The notes under the pieces were generated by a model. That model had not been told where the DNA came from. It made no database searches and was given only the letters and a program-made list of their open reading frames with translations. Positions 7,106-14,461 of a stretch of 21,194 nt of DNA are shown piece after piece (positions within the stretch are counted from its first letter, which is position 1; the number at the start of each line of letters is the position of its first letter). The position numbers were made by a program, and so were the translations under genes. The stretch comes from Syntrophomonas sp. UBA4807 (lineage in GTDB: Bacteria; Bacillota; Syntrophomonadia; Syntrophomonadales; Syntrophomonadaceae): assembly GCA_002402575.1 (NCBI GenBank), contig DHGD01000138.1:1-21194 (forward strand), written 5' to 3'.

Positions 7106-8413
7106 CTACCGATCAGGCAGCAGAGATTGTTCAGCGACCCGGACCGCCGTCCGCATCACTTCCTGCAAGGGCAGCCGCCGCTCCCGGGCGATCCGGCTGC
7201 AGTCATCAAACTCCGCGGCCAACTTCAAAACCCGACCATCACGGAAGGCCACTTTTATCCGCACCTGTCCCCAGGGGGTTTCTACCTGACGTATCTCGCG
7301 CTGCAGGCTGCTGCGGGTAACCGGCGCCCGGCGGATGCCCAAAGTAGTAGTTTCTAGAAAAATAACCTGCTCCAGCCGGTCGGCTGCAGTGACGGGGCAT
7401 AAAACGCAGAGAATTGCTCCGGGGCGGTTTTTTTTCATAATTGCCGGGATCAGATATACATCCGCCGCCCCTTCTTCAAACAGCAGCGGAAAGAGATGGG
7501 AGTAGACCTGGGGGTTCATATCGTCGATGTTGCTTTCCAGAAGCAGCAGTGCTGGAGTAGATTCCTCTGCCAGTATTACTCGGAGAAGATTGGGGATCTC
7601 CAATTCTCTATCCCCTGCCCCGTATCCTACCCGCTCCACCACCGTCTCTGGCAGAGGGACAAAGCTCTCGGCCAAAGAGGTTATAATCGCCGCTCCCGTA
7701 GGAGTGACCATTTCGTGCCTGATGCCGGTAGAATACACTGGCACCCCTCCCAACATAGCCATGGTGGCAGGTGCTTCCGCCGGCAGGGTGCCATGAGCGC
7801 ATTGCAGGAATCCGCCGCCCAAATGCAACGGTGAGGAATAGATACGGTCGATTCCAAGATAATCCAGGCATACCGCGGTGCCCACGATATCCACTATTGA
7901 ATCGACCGCGCCCACTTCATGAAAATGGACTTCTTCGATGCTCCGGCCATGGACCTGAGCCTCGGCCTGGGCCAGGCGCTGAAAGATTTTCAGGCTGACG
8001 GTTTTGACCCGCTCGCTCAATGGGCTTTTGCTGATTAAGGCTTCAATATCGACTGGATTGCGGTTGGGAAGATGAACCGGTGGGCGCGTTGCCCCGCCTT
8101 GAGCTGTTGCTTCATTCTGCCTATGGGGATGATGATGCTGACGGCGGGATGAGGAGACGGTATGATAATCCTCAGCGTCAGCGGCGGCATGGCTCTGGTG
8201 TGATTCCGCTTTTCCCGGCCAGTCGACCTGCACATCGGTAGCGGCAATACCGCGGCGGGTGGTTTTTCGCGCTTTTATCTCAACATCGCCTAGATTCAGT
8301 TGGCTCAGCTGGTCCTGCAGGTAGCCCAGGTCGGCTCCCGCATCCAGCAGGGCTCCCAGGGTCATATCCCCCGAGATCCCCGCAAAACAGTCAAAATATA
8401 GTATCTTACTCAT
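7106..8413 (-). CDS. larC: LarC, nickel insertion enzyme for the nickel-pincer cofactor
   Basis: 435 aa. LarC is the CTP-dependent enzyme that inserts nickel into the pyridinium bisthiocarboxylate mononucleotide, the last step of nickel-pincer nucleotide synthesis for lactate racemase (LarA) and its relatives. Family marks are the start MSKILYFDCFAGISGDMTLGAL, the block EEVHFHEVGAVDSIVDIVG (160-178), and THR-type C-terminal sequence with SNIDDMNPQVYSHL. It is one continuous frame; in Lactiplantibacillus plantarum larC is split and joined by programmed frameshifting, which is not needed here. Residues 72-98 form a His-rich linker (HHHPH), a probable nickel-handling loop. The start lies 1 nt after the larB stop, so translation is likely coupled. 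Confidence 0.92.
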   Translation of the reverse strand: MSKILYFDCFAGISGDMTLGALLDAGADLGYLQDQLSQLNLGDVEIKARKTTRRGIAATDVQVDWPGKAESHQSHAAADAEDYHTVSSSRRQHHHPHRQNEATAQGGATRPPVHLPNRNPVDIEALISKSPLSERVKTVSLKIFQRLAQAEAQVHGRSIEEVHFHEVGAVDSIVDIVGTAVCLDYLGIDRIYSSPLHLGGGFLQCAHGTLPAEAPATMAMLGGVPVYSTGIRHEMVTPTGAAIITSLAESFVPLPETVVERVGYGAGDRELEIPNLLRVILAEESTPALLLLESNIDDMNPQVYSHLFPLLFEEGAADVYLIPAIMKKNRPGAILCVLCPVTAADRLEQVIFLETTTLGIRRAPVTRSSLQREIRQVETPWGQVRIKVAFRDGRVLKLAAEFDDCSRIARERRLPLQEVMRTAVRVAEQSLLPDR

Positions 8414-8414
8414 C

Positions 8415-9200
8415 TCAATCCCCTGCTTTGTGTTTATCCGGCCGATATTTATTCATTTGTCTTACCAGCCGGCTGGCAAAATACCCTGCTCCAAAACCAT
8501 TGTCAATATTGAACACCGCCACCCCGCTGGCACAACTGTTGAGCATGGCTAAAAGCGCGCTCAGCCCGGCAAAACTGGCGCCATAGCCAATGCTGGTGGG
8601 AACCGCCAGCACTGGTTTATCGGTTAAACCGGCCGCTATGCTGGGCAAAGCGCCTTCCATACCGGCCACTGCGATTATTACGTCCGCTTCCTGCAGTCGG
8701 TTGCGGTGGGCCAGCAGGCGGTGAATACCGGCCACCCCCACATCGTAGAGACGATCCACCCTGCTGCCCATAATTTCTGCCGTACGGGCAGCTTCTTCTG
8801 CCACTCCGATATCAGAAGTGCCTGCGGTGGCAACCACAATCAGACCAGGGCCAGCTTCGACCTCCTTCTGGCGGATCACCAGGACCATGCTCTGAGGGTG
8901 GTATTCCATTCCCGGCCAGCTATCTTTCAAGTATTCATATTTCTCCGCGCTGAGACGAGTGGCCAGTATGTTATTGCCCTGATTATAGAGGGCATTGATG
9001 ATGCCTTCAATCTGCCGGGGGGTTTTGCCCTCGGCAAAAACAACCTCGGGATTGCCCTGGCGCAGAGCGCGGTGGTGATCGATCATGGCATAGCCCAGAT
9101 CCTCAAAAGGAAGATAGCGCAGCTTGTCCAGGACCTCCGGCAGAGATATCAGCCCTTGTTGGAAGTCCACCAAAAGCCGAGCGATACGATCTTGATCCAT
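8415..9200 (-). CDS. larB: LarB, NaAD carboxylase/hydrolase for the nickel-pincer cofactor
   Basis: 261 aa, cytoplasmic. LarB carboxylates nicotinic acid adenine dinucleotide at C5 and hydrolyses it, giving the dicarboxylated mononucleotide that LarE thiolates. The C-terminal half is a PurE-like (AIR carboxylase) fold with ATAGTSDIGVAEEAA (124-138), VAGMEGALPSIAAGL (178-192), and C223 in LNSCASGVAVFNIDNG, matching the covalent-catalysis cysteine known for LarB. A strong AAAGGAGG sits 6 nt before the ATG. It follows larE after 58 nt and abuts larC. Confidence 0.93.
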   Translation of the reverse strand: MDQDRIARLLVDFQQGLISLPEVLDKLRYLPFEDLGYAMIDHHRALRQGNPEVVFAEGKTPRQIEGIINALYNQGNNILATRLSAEKYEYLKDSWPGMEYHPQSMVLVIRQKEVEAGPGLIVVATAGTSDIGVAEEAARTAEIMGSRVDRLYDVGVAGIHRLLAHRNRLQEADVIIAVAGMEGALPSIAAGLTDKPVLAVPTSIGYGASFAGLSALLAMLNSCASGVAVFNIDNGFGAGYFASRLVRQMNKYRPDKHKAGD

Positions 9201-9258
9201 CTTTTCCTCCTTTTACGGTATTTGAGGTGATCAAATCAGGTTAATCAGACAACTTAAA

Positions 9259-10056
9259 TTATTGGCCCCGGCGACCTTTTAGGTCCAGGAGAATACCGGA
9301 AAATCCAATTGCGGACAGGGTTTCATCCAAACCTGTCAATATCCCCATGTCAAGGAGAATACTTAGTCCCGCCCGGGTGGTTTCGATGCGAGCCTCACCG
9401 TCGCGGTACCTCACCCGGCAGTCTTCAATACCCAACCCGGCCAGATAAGTTTCGGCTTTTTGAACCATTTGCAGCTTACTGTCGTCTATGGCTTCCCCCG
9501 GCGGAAAACGGGTTGCCAGGCAAGGCCGGGCCGGTTTATTGTAAGTTGGCAGGCTTAAGTATTTAGAGATAAGGCGGATATCTCGTTTATTGAGGCCGGC
9601 TTCCCTAAGTGGCATGGCTATGCCCAATTCAGCCAGGGCTCTCATTCCGGGACGTTCCTCGGTTAAATCCTCTGTATGTGATCCGTCCAATACAGCTTCA
9701 ATATCATATCGGCCTGCCTCAGCCAGCAGCATTTCAAATATTAGCCGCTTGCAGAGATAACAGCGCTCGGCATCATTCTGATTAAATAGAGGCCGGCAGG
9801 CAGCGGAGGCGTCTAGTATATGATGCCTGACACCCAGGGCTTGGGTCAATTGCCGGGCTGCCAACATTTCCTCATCACTGTGGGCCATATGTCTGACCGT
9901 GACTGCTGTCACCTCTGAGCCCAGAACCTGGGCTGACACCGACAAGAGCAAAGTGCTGTCCACTCCGCCCGAATAAGCCACCAATACGCTCCGGTAAGGC
10001 TTGATTCTGGCCTTTAGCCGGTCCAGTTTTTCAATAATGGCAGTCTCGCAATTCAT
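9259..10056 (-). CDS. larE: LarE, ATP-dependent sulfur transferase for the nickel-pincer cofactor
   Basis: 265 aa, PP-loop ATPase. LarE adenylates the two carboxylates made by LarB and converts them to thiocarboxylates. In the best-studied enzyme the sulfur comes from its own cysteine, which is sacrificed. The PP-loop is YSGGVDSTLL (28-37). C179 in PARPCLATRF corresponds to that sulfur-donor cysteine. C99 and C102 (RCYLCK) give two more cysteines, so a cluster-dependent, multi-turnover type cannot be excluded from sequence alone. The ATG has GGAG 8 nt upstream. It is the first gene of larE-larB-larC; no larA is visible. Confidence 0.92.
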   Translation of the reverse strand: MNCETAIIEKLDRLKARIKPYRSVLVAYSGGVDSTLLLSVSAQVLGSEVTAVTVRHMAHSDEEMLAARQLTQALGVRHHILDASAACRPLFNQNDAERCYLCKRLIFEMLLAEAGRYDIEAVLDGSHTEDLTEERPGMRALAELGIAMPLREAGLNKRDIRLISKYLSLPTYNKPARPCLATRFPPGEAIDDSKLQMVQKAETYLAGLGIEDCRVRYRDGEARIETTRAGLSILLDMGILTGLDETLSAIGFSGILLDLKGRRGQ

Positions 10057-10385
10057 AATCTTCTCCGCCTTCTGTTCCTGGCATTGGAATTATTCCTCAT
10101 ATTATCCCATAATTAGCCCGTTCAAAACCAGATACTTTTTATATCAATGATTCCGGGGACGAAAACTGTGACGCTTATTGGCTTAGAAACCACATATTAG
10201 CAGGTCTTACCTTTAAGGTGTATCCATACAATATAAAGAGCCAGGAATTGAACCCTTCTCTGCGCCCTCTTTCGGCAGAATACCTGAAATATCTCCACCA
10301 ATGACTGCCGCCCCATTATTAACGGCAAGGCTTTTAAAACAAATAACCAGTGGTGAGGCGTCAGCATACTGTCAGGAGGCATGAC
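10057..10385. other. Divergent intergenic region between larE and the PIG-L gene
   Basis: About 330 nt with no supported gene; it must hold promoters for both flanking genes. The only candidate for larE is weak: TTGAAC (10125-10120) and TATTA-type TAATAT (10104-10099) on the - strand with a short 15-bp spacer. I found no convincing + strand promoter. AGGAGG (10374-10379) is the ribosome site of the PIG-L gene. Confidence 0.35.
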
Positions 10386-11045
10386 ATGAATGTACTGGTC
10401 TTCTCCCCGCATCCTGATGATGACGTTCTAGGATGCGGCGGAAGCATCATAAAACACGCCCAAATGAACCACCAGGTAACGGTGGTTTATCTCACCTCCG
10501 GAGAAGCCGGCAACATTCGTTACTCTAAAGCGGAATTGGCCGGGATCAGGGAGGACGAAGCCCGGCAGGCCTCACTTCTGCTGGGGACCAGTGATGTGAT
10601 ATTCCTGCGCTATGAAGATGGTTATCTGACCTATAACAAAGACACCCTGATTCCGGTAGTTAATTTAATCCGCCTCAAGCAACCCGATATCGTATATGTT
10701 CCTCATAAGAATGATGGCCACAAAGACCATATCGCCACCAACGAGATCGTCCTGGAAGCAATCGAAAGGGCCAAGAGCGCCTTTTTGCAGGACATTACCG
10801 GCAAACCCTGGCTGGTTAGGGATGTCTTGTGTTATGAAGTATGGACCCCGTTGCAGAACATCACCTATGTAGAAGATATAAGCCAGCAGATGCAAAAGAA
10901 ACTGCAGGCTGTGGCAGTTCACCAGTCACAAATCGAAAACCGCGACTATCATGAGGCCATCGCGGGCTTAAACCGTTACCGCGGGGTAATGACCCGCAAA
11001 GGGAAATACTGCGAGTGTTTTAAGATAATCAAAAAAGGACGATAA
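10386..11045 (+). CDS. PIG-L / LmbE family zinc deacetylase
   Basis: 219 aa, cytoplasmic. The family removes N-acetyl groups from sugar conjugates such as GlcNAc-inositol, GlcNAc-malate or N-acetyl-glucosamine intermediates; the substrate cannot be read from sequence. Zinc and catalytic residues are in HPDDD (H9, D12) near the N-terminus and the HKDH block (H112, H115) in the PHKNDGHKDH loop. AGGAGG lies 6 nt before the ATG at 10386; an upstream in-frame ATG at 10350 lacks a ribosome site. No bacillithiol or cell-wall glycan genes flank it. A six-codon stub (ATG at 11047 to TAA 11067) follows directly and may be the start of a lost gene. Confidence 0.88.
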   Translation: MNVLVFSPHPDDDVLGCGGSIIKHAQMNHQVTVVYLTSGEAGNIRYSKAELAGIREDEARQASLLLGTSDVIFLRYEDGYLTYNKDTLIPVVNLIRLKQPDIVYVPHKNDGHKDHIATNEIVLEAIERAKSAFLQDITGKPWLVRDVLCYEVWTPLQNITYVEDISQQMQKKLQAVAVHQSQIENRDYHEAIAGLNRYRGVMTRKGKYCECFKIIKKGR

Positions 11046-11132
11046 AATGAAAATTCAAGTGGCATAAGCGCTGCACGGCCAATGATGTTTCTCTCCAAAA
11101 GCAGTTATGCGTGACAGCTCATCCTCATAATT

Positions 11133-11177
11133 CGCCCCCCAACAGGTCCTTAAAACAACTGCCGGGTATGGGGGGCG
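11133..11177. repeat. GC-rich inverted repeat between convergent PIG-L and znuB
   Basis: CGCCCCCC (11133-11140) and GGGGGGCG (11170-11177) form a perfect 8-bp stem around a 29-nt loop. It sits between two convergent genes, where a terminator is expected, but no clear U-run follows on either strand. It may be a weak bidirectional or factor-dependent stop. Confidence 0.35.
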
Positions 11178-11216
11178 CGCTTTGCTTGATCTGCCCGAAC
11201 AGCGCATAAAAACCCG

Positions 11217-12059
11217 CTAAAGGCGGTTGGGCTGTTTTAACAAGAGGGTGAAAACATACCCCAGGGCCGTCAACAATACTATAGTGGCCCCGGTGGCGGT
11301 GTCCCAGTAATAAGACAGGATCAACCCGCTGATCCCGCACACTGCGGTGATAAATAATACCCACAGATGGTAGGACTTCATTCCGGTGGCAACATTGCGT
11401 GCCGCCGCGGCTGGCAGTACCAGGAGCGCATTGATGATCAGAATCCCAATCCATTGTATGGTAAAGGTGACCACCAGGGCCAGGGAAATAGCAAAGCAGG
11501 ATTCCACCAGCTTCACCCGAAAGCCGCGGCTTCCGGCCAGGGAAGAATTGATGCTCACAAGCAGAAGTTTATTGAAGATTATGTACCATATTACCAGGAC
11601 TGCTACCAGCACCAGGCTCAATGCCGCCACCTCATCGGGGCGTATGCTCAATAAATCCCCCACCAAGTAACGGCTGTAACGGGCGAAACCGCCGCCTTTG
11701 GACAGGATGACAATCCCCAGTGCTACTGCGGTGGCTGAAACCGCTCCGATAATGGTATCGGCTGAAGAACCGGTTCTATCCTTTATTACCGTAACTATGA
11801 GAGCGATAAAAATTGCAAAAATTAACATAGACCAGGTTGGATTCTGAACCCCTGCCAGAACTCCAATGGCGATGCCGGTTAAGGCCGAATGCCCCAGGGT
11901 GTCTGAAAAAAACGCCATTTGATTGTTTACCACCATGGCTCCCAAGAGGGAAAATAGTGGCACTACAACTATTACCGCTAAGAGGGCGTTTTGCATGAAA
12001 GCATATTGTGCCCATGAAAAAGGCAGTTGACTGATTAAAGCGGTGATATACTCGTACAT
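11217..12059 (-). CDS. znuB: Zinc/manganese ABC transporter permease (ZnuB type)
   Basis: 280 aa, very hydrophobic, about 8 membrane segments, ABC-3 permease family. It forms the inner-membrane channel for Zn2+ (or Mn2+) delivered by ZnuA and powered by ZnuC. The FFSDTLGHSALTGIAIG block (near 51-67) is a family mark, and the later ALLVLPAAAARN block is also typical. I chose the ATG at 12059 because GGAAGG lies ~8 nt upstream and the N-terminus MYEYITALI fits; the longer frame would overlap znuC. It begins 37 nt after znuC and ends the operon. Metal preference is inferred from the Fur-type regulator and general family placement. Confidence 0.88.
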   Translation of the reverse strand: MYEYITALISQLPFSWAQYAFMQNALLAVIVVVPLFSLLGAMVVNNQMAFFSDTLGHSALTGIAIGVLAGVQNPTWSMLIFAIFIALIVTVIKDRTGSSADTIIGAVSATAVALGIVILSKGGGFARYSRYLVGDLLSIRPDEVAALSLVLVAVLVIWYIIFNKLLLVSINSSLAGSRGFRVKLVESCFAISLALVVTFTIQWIGILIINALLVLPAAAARNVATGMKSYHLWVLFITAVCGISGLILSYYWDTATGATIVLLTALGYVFTLLLKQPNRL

Positions 12060-12096
12060 AAGAATATCCTTCCCAGAAACTATCCTGCTTTGATTC

Positions 12097-12861
12097 CTAT
12101 ATAAACTGATGCTCCAACCTGCCCAGGGTTGCCTCAAAAAGAGGATGTCTCATAACTTCCTGCGGTGTGCCGTCGCAGAGAATTACATGGTTCAAGAGCA
12201 CAACTCTGTCCGCATAGTCGGCCACGGCGTTCAGGTCATGGGAGACTAGCATCACCGACAGGTCATACTGCTGCCTGAGTTCAGCCACGATTTGATAGAA
12301 ACATTGCATGCCCTTAAAATCAACCCCCGAGATGGGTTCGTCCAAAAGCAGGAGGTCAGGAACCGGTTCCAAGGCCAGAGCCAGCAAGACGCGCTGCAAT
12401 TCCCCCCCGGACAGCGCCCCCAGACGGCGGTTTATAAGATGCTGAGCTTCTACCCTATCCAGCGCCTGCCCGGCAATACGCAGAGTGCGGCGTGATCCTC
12501 CCAGCAAGGCCGGCACCTGCCCCAGGGCGCTCACCAAAAGGTCTTTGACGGTTATGGGTGAATTGGGGTCGAAATTGAGACGCTGGGGAACATAACCTAT
12601 TCTAGGTTTGGCACTGCGATTGCCCTCACTGTCCAGAAATTGCAGTCGGCCCTCGTGGGGGATCTCGCCCAATATGGCCTTAAACAGTGTCGATTTGCCC
12701 GCCCCGTTGGGCCCTACCAGGGCGGTAAGCTGCCCGCAGTGGATCTGCAGATTAATGTCGTTAAGTATGGATTTGCCACGAATCATGACGCTGAAATGGC
12801 TGATTTCGGTGACGCACAGCCCGCAGGCGGAACCGCAGGGCGGCACTGAAGCTGATTTCAT
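12097..12861 (-). CDS. znuC: Zinc/manganese ABC transporter ATPase (ZnuC type)
   Basis: 254 aa ABC ATPase. Walker A GPNGAGKST (50-58), signature LSGGE (150-154), Walker B LLLLDEP (170-176) and H-loop H208 are intact. It hydrolyses ATP for metal uptake with ZnuB. The N-terminus carries ~18 extra residues before the usual first strand, with three cysteines, C9-x3-C13-x2-C16. The start is supported by GGGAGG 10 nt upstream and a 4-nt ATGA overlap with the znuA stop, so the Cys-rich head is probably real. Such heads could bind metal; that is inference. Confidence 0.92.
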   Translation of the reverse strand: MKSASVPPCGSACGLCVTEISHFSVMIRGKSILNDINLQIHCGQLTALVGPNGAGKSTLFKAILGEIPHEGRLQFLDSEGNRSAKPRIGYVPQRLNFDPNSPITVKDLLVSALGQVPALLGGSRRTLRIAGQALDRVEAQHLINRRLGALSGGELQRVLLALALEPVPDLLLLDEPISGVDFKGMQCFYQIVAELRQQYDLSVMLVSHDLNAVADYADRVVLLNHVILCDGTPQEVMRHPLFEATLGRLEHQFI

Positions 12862-13766
12862 CGGTATAAAGCCTCCCTTAAGACCTGCAGGTTCTGCAGC
12901 ATAATACGCAGATAGGCGCCGGCATCTTCGGGGCCGCTCACTGCTGGATCGAGGGCATAAACAGCCACCCCGCTCTCACGAGAGATGGTCTCCGCCACAT
13001 CGGGAGGGTACTGCGGCTCGGTAAACACTGCCGCAGCTTGTTTTGCCTTGATATCCTCGATTAGTTGCGCCAGTTCGCCTGCGCTGGGCTCAGATCCAGG
13101 TTCCCTTTCCACCACCGCCACCACTTCCAGGTTAAATTCACTGGCAAAATAGGCAAAAGCCTCATGAAAAGTGACGATGTTTCGGTTAGGAGCGCTGTCC
13201 AAAGCTTGATGCATCTCAGTCTCAAGTTGCTGTAATTGGCCTATATAGGTCTGGCTGTTTTTAAGATAGCCTTCAGCATGAGCCGGGTCGAGGGCTGCCA
13301 ATTGCCGGCTGATATTGTCAACTTGCTGAATCGCCCCGCTGATGCTCACCCATAAGTGGGGGTTGGCTTCGCCGTCATGTTCGATCAATTGCAGGCCAAG
13401 GGTGGCGTCCACTACCGGAATGTCAGGATATTGAGCGGTTATTTTGTCCATGAAAGATTCCATGCCGGCCCCGTTGATAACCAGGACATTTGCCCCCTGC
13501 AGCTTCTGCATATCGCCGGGGGTTAACTGGTAATCATGTAAACATCCGGTTTCATTGCGGGTCAGATTGGTAACCGTGACCCCTTCAATATTCTGACTGA
13601 GGTTGAGCAGCATGATATACAAGGGATAAAATGAGGTTACGATGTGATAATCCCCTGTTGCCGGACTCTGGCTGGTGGTTTTTTCAGCCGTCAGGGGGAT
13701 GGCCCCACAGCCGCTAAGCGTTAACAAGAGCCCTATAATCATCAGGTTGGCGATGATTTTTTTCAC
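12858..13766 (-). CDS. znuA: Zinc-binding lipoprotein of the ABC importer (ZnuA type)
   Basis: 302 aa, exported and lipid-anchored. The signal peptide ends at lipobox LSGC with C20. Metal-ligand blocks of cluster 9 solute-binding proteins are present: HDYQLTP, NPHLW, FHEAFAYF and LDPAV, each supplying a ligand. There is no His-rich loop. I chose the GTG at 13766: GGGGGAGGG lies ~7 nt upstream and the frame from there gives a clean signal peptide, whereas the frame from an ATG at 13925 adds ~53 residues that overlap the regulator gene. It starts 2 nt after the regulator stop and overlaps znuC by 4 nt. Confidence 0.9.
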   Translation of the reverse strand: MKKIIANLMIIGLLLTLSGCGAIPLTAEKTTSQSPATGDYHIVTSFYPLYIMLLNLSQNIEGVTVTNLTRNETGCLHDYQLTPGDMQKLQGANVLVINGAGMESFMDKITAQYPDIPVVDATLGLQLIEHDGEANPHLWVSISGAIQQVDNISRQLAALDPAHAEGYLKNSQTYIGQLQQLETEMHQALDSAPNRNIVTFHEAFAYFASEFNLEVVAVVEREPGSEPSAGELAQLIEDIKAKQAAAVFTEPQYPPDVAETISRESGVAVYALDPAVSGPEDAGAYLRIMLQNLQVLREALYR

Positions 13767-13768
13767 TT

Positions 13769-14200
13769 TCAAACCCTCCCCCTGGTATGGCTGCATTGCT
13801 GGCAATAGCCATACATCTCCATGCGATGGTCCACGACCACGAAATTCTCGCGCCGGCCCACTTCGGCGGCATAGCTGTCCAGCGGACAGCCGGTTATCGC
13901 GACTATCTTCTGGCAGTCGATGCAAACCAGGGTATGTTCGTGGTGTTCTCTTTTCAGGCTGTAGCGGGCCTTTTCCCCGGGGAAGCCCTGTTTGTTAATC
14001 AGCCCCTGCGCGAACAACCATTCCAGATTGCGATACACCGTGGAAAGGCTGGTCTTGTGGTGATCACGCACCTCTACAAAAATATCTTCTACTGAAGCAG
14101 GCTTATCTTGCAGAGCAAGGGCGGTCAGAAGGGCCTTGCGCTGAGGAGTTGATTTTTTTCCCAGCCCCCTTAGAGCTTGATCCCAGTCAATACTATTCAC
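13769..14200 (-). CDS. Fur-family transcriptional regulator, probably Zur
   Basis: 143 aa. Fur-family repressors bind DNA when loaded with Fe2+, Zn2+, Mn2+ or, for PerR, sense peroxide. The winged helix includes STVYRNLEWL (52-61). The regulatory metal site is the HHEHTLVC segment, and two CxxC pairs (C93/C96, C133/C136) form the structural zinc site. Leading an operon with znuACB makes Zur the likeliest role; MntR-like control by Fur homologues is possible. The start is GTG 14200, with GGAGG 8 nt upstream; the ATG at 14236 lacks a ribosome site and lies inside the probable operator. Confidence 0.87.
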   Translation of the reverse strand: MNSIDWDQALRGLGKKSTPQRKALLTALALQDKPASVEDIFVEVRDHHKTSLSTVYRNLEWLFAQGLINKQGFPGEKARYSLKREHHEHTLVCIDCQKIVAITGCPLDSYAAEVGRRENFVVVDHRMEMYGYCQQCSHTRGRV

Positions 14201-14223
14201 ATTAATGCCTCCAATAAGAATAG

Positions 14224-14244
14224 GAATGATTTGCATTTATTATA
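14224..14244 (-). promoter_or_regulatory. Probable promoter and operator of the fur-znuACB operon
   Basis: On the - strand a perfect -10 box TATAAT (14244-14239) has no good -35 partner. Immediately downstream is an imperfect palindrome, AATGATTTGCATT (14225-14237 on the + strand; AATG and CATT arms around 5 nt), where a Fur/Zur dimer could block the polymerase. It matches the usual 7-1-7 Fur box only partly, so the operator call is tentative. Position fits autoregulation. Confidence 0.4.
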
Positions 14245-14344
14245 CACTATTTCGAGACAAGCTAAACCCGGTGAAAACATTTTTTGTGAGCCGGATGAAG
14301 TAATAATTCGCATCTCACCTGCAGGCCTATGCTAGCCGGCGCCG

Positions 14345-14382
14345 AAAAAAGTAGGCGGCTGCGGTGATTTGCCGATGCCGCC
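14345..14382 (-). terminator. Intrinsic terminator after the SLH-domain gene
   Basis: On the - strand GGCGGC (14382-14377) pairs with GCCGCC (14359-14354), with an inner CGG/CCG pair, then TAC and T6 (14350-14345). It separates the SLH gene from the fur-znu operon. Confidence 0.75.
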
Positions 14383-14461
14383 CTTGCATTGCGCAAGCGG
14401 TTTATATTCTTTTCCACATTTAGACAATAAAGCTGAATGGCGTTCTGCAGAAGGATCTTAA

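Noticed and set aside
10241..10260. A tRNA T-arm-like string (CCAGGAATTGAACC, read as GGTTCAATTCCTGG on the - strand)
   Set aside because: The flanking bases do not form a T-stem, and no acceptor or anticodon arm can be built around it.
10197..10412. A 71-codon frame on the - strand upstream of the PIG-L gene
   Set aside because: No ribosome site and no family resemblance, and it overlaps the start of a well-supported gene on the other strand.
13767..13925. A longer znuA start at the ATG at 13925
   Set aside because: The extra ~53 residues overlap the Fur-family gene in another frame and would bury the lipoprotein signal peptide; the GTG at 13766 has a strong ribosome site.
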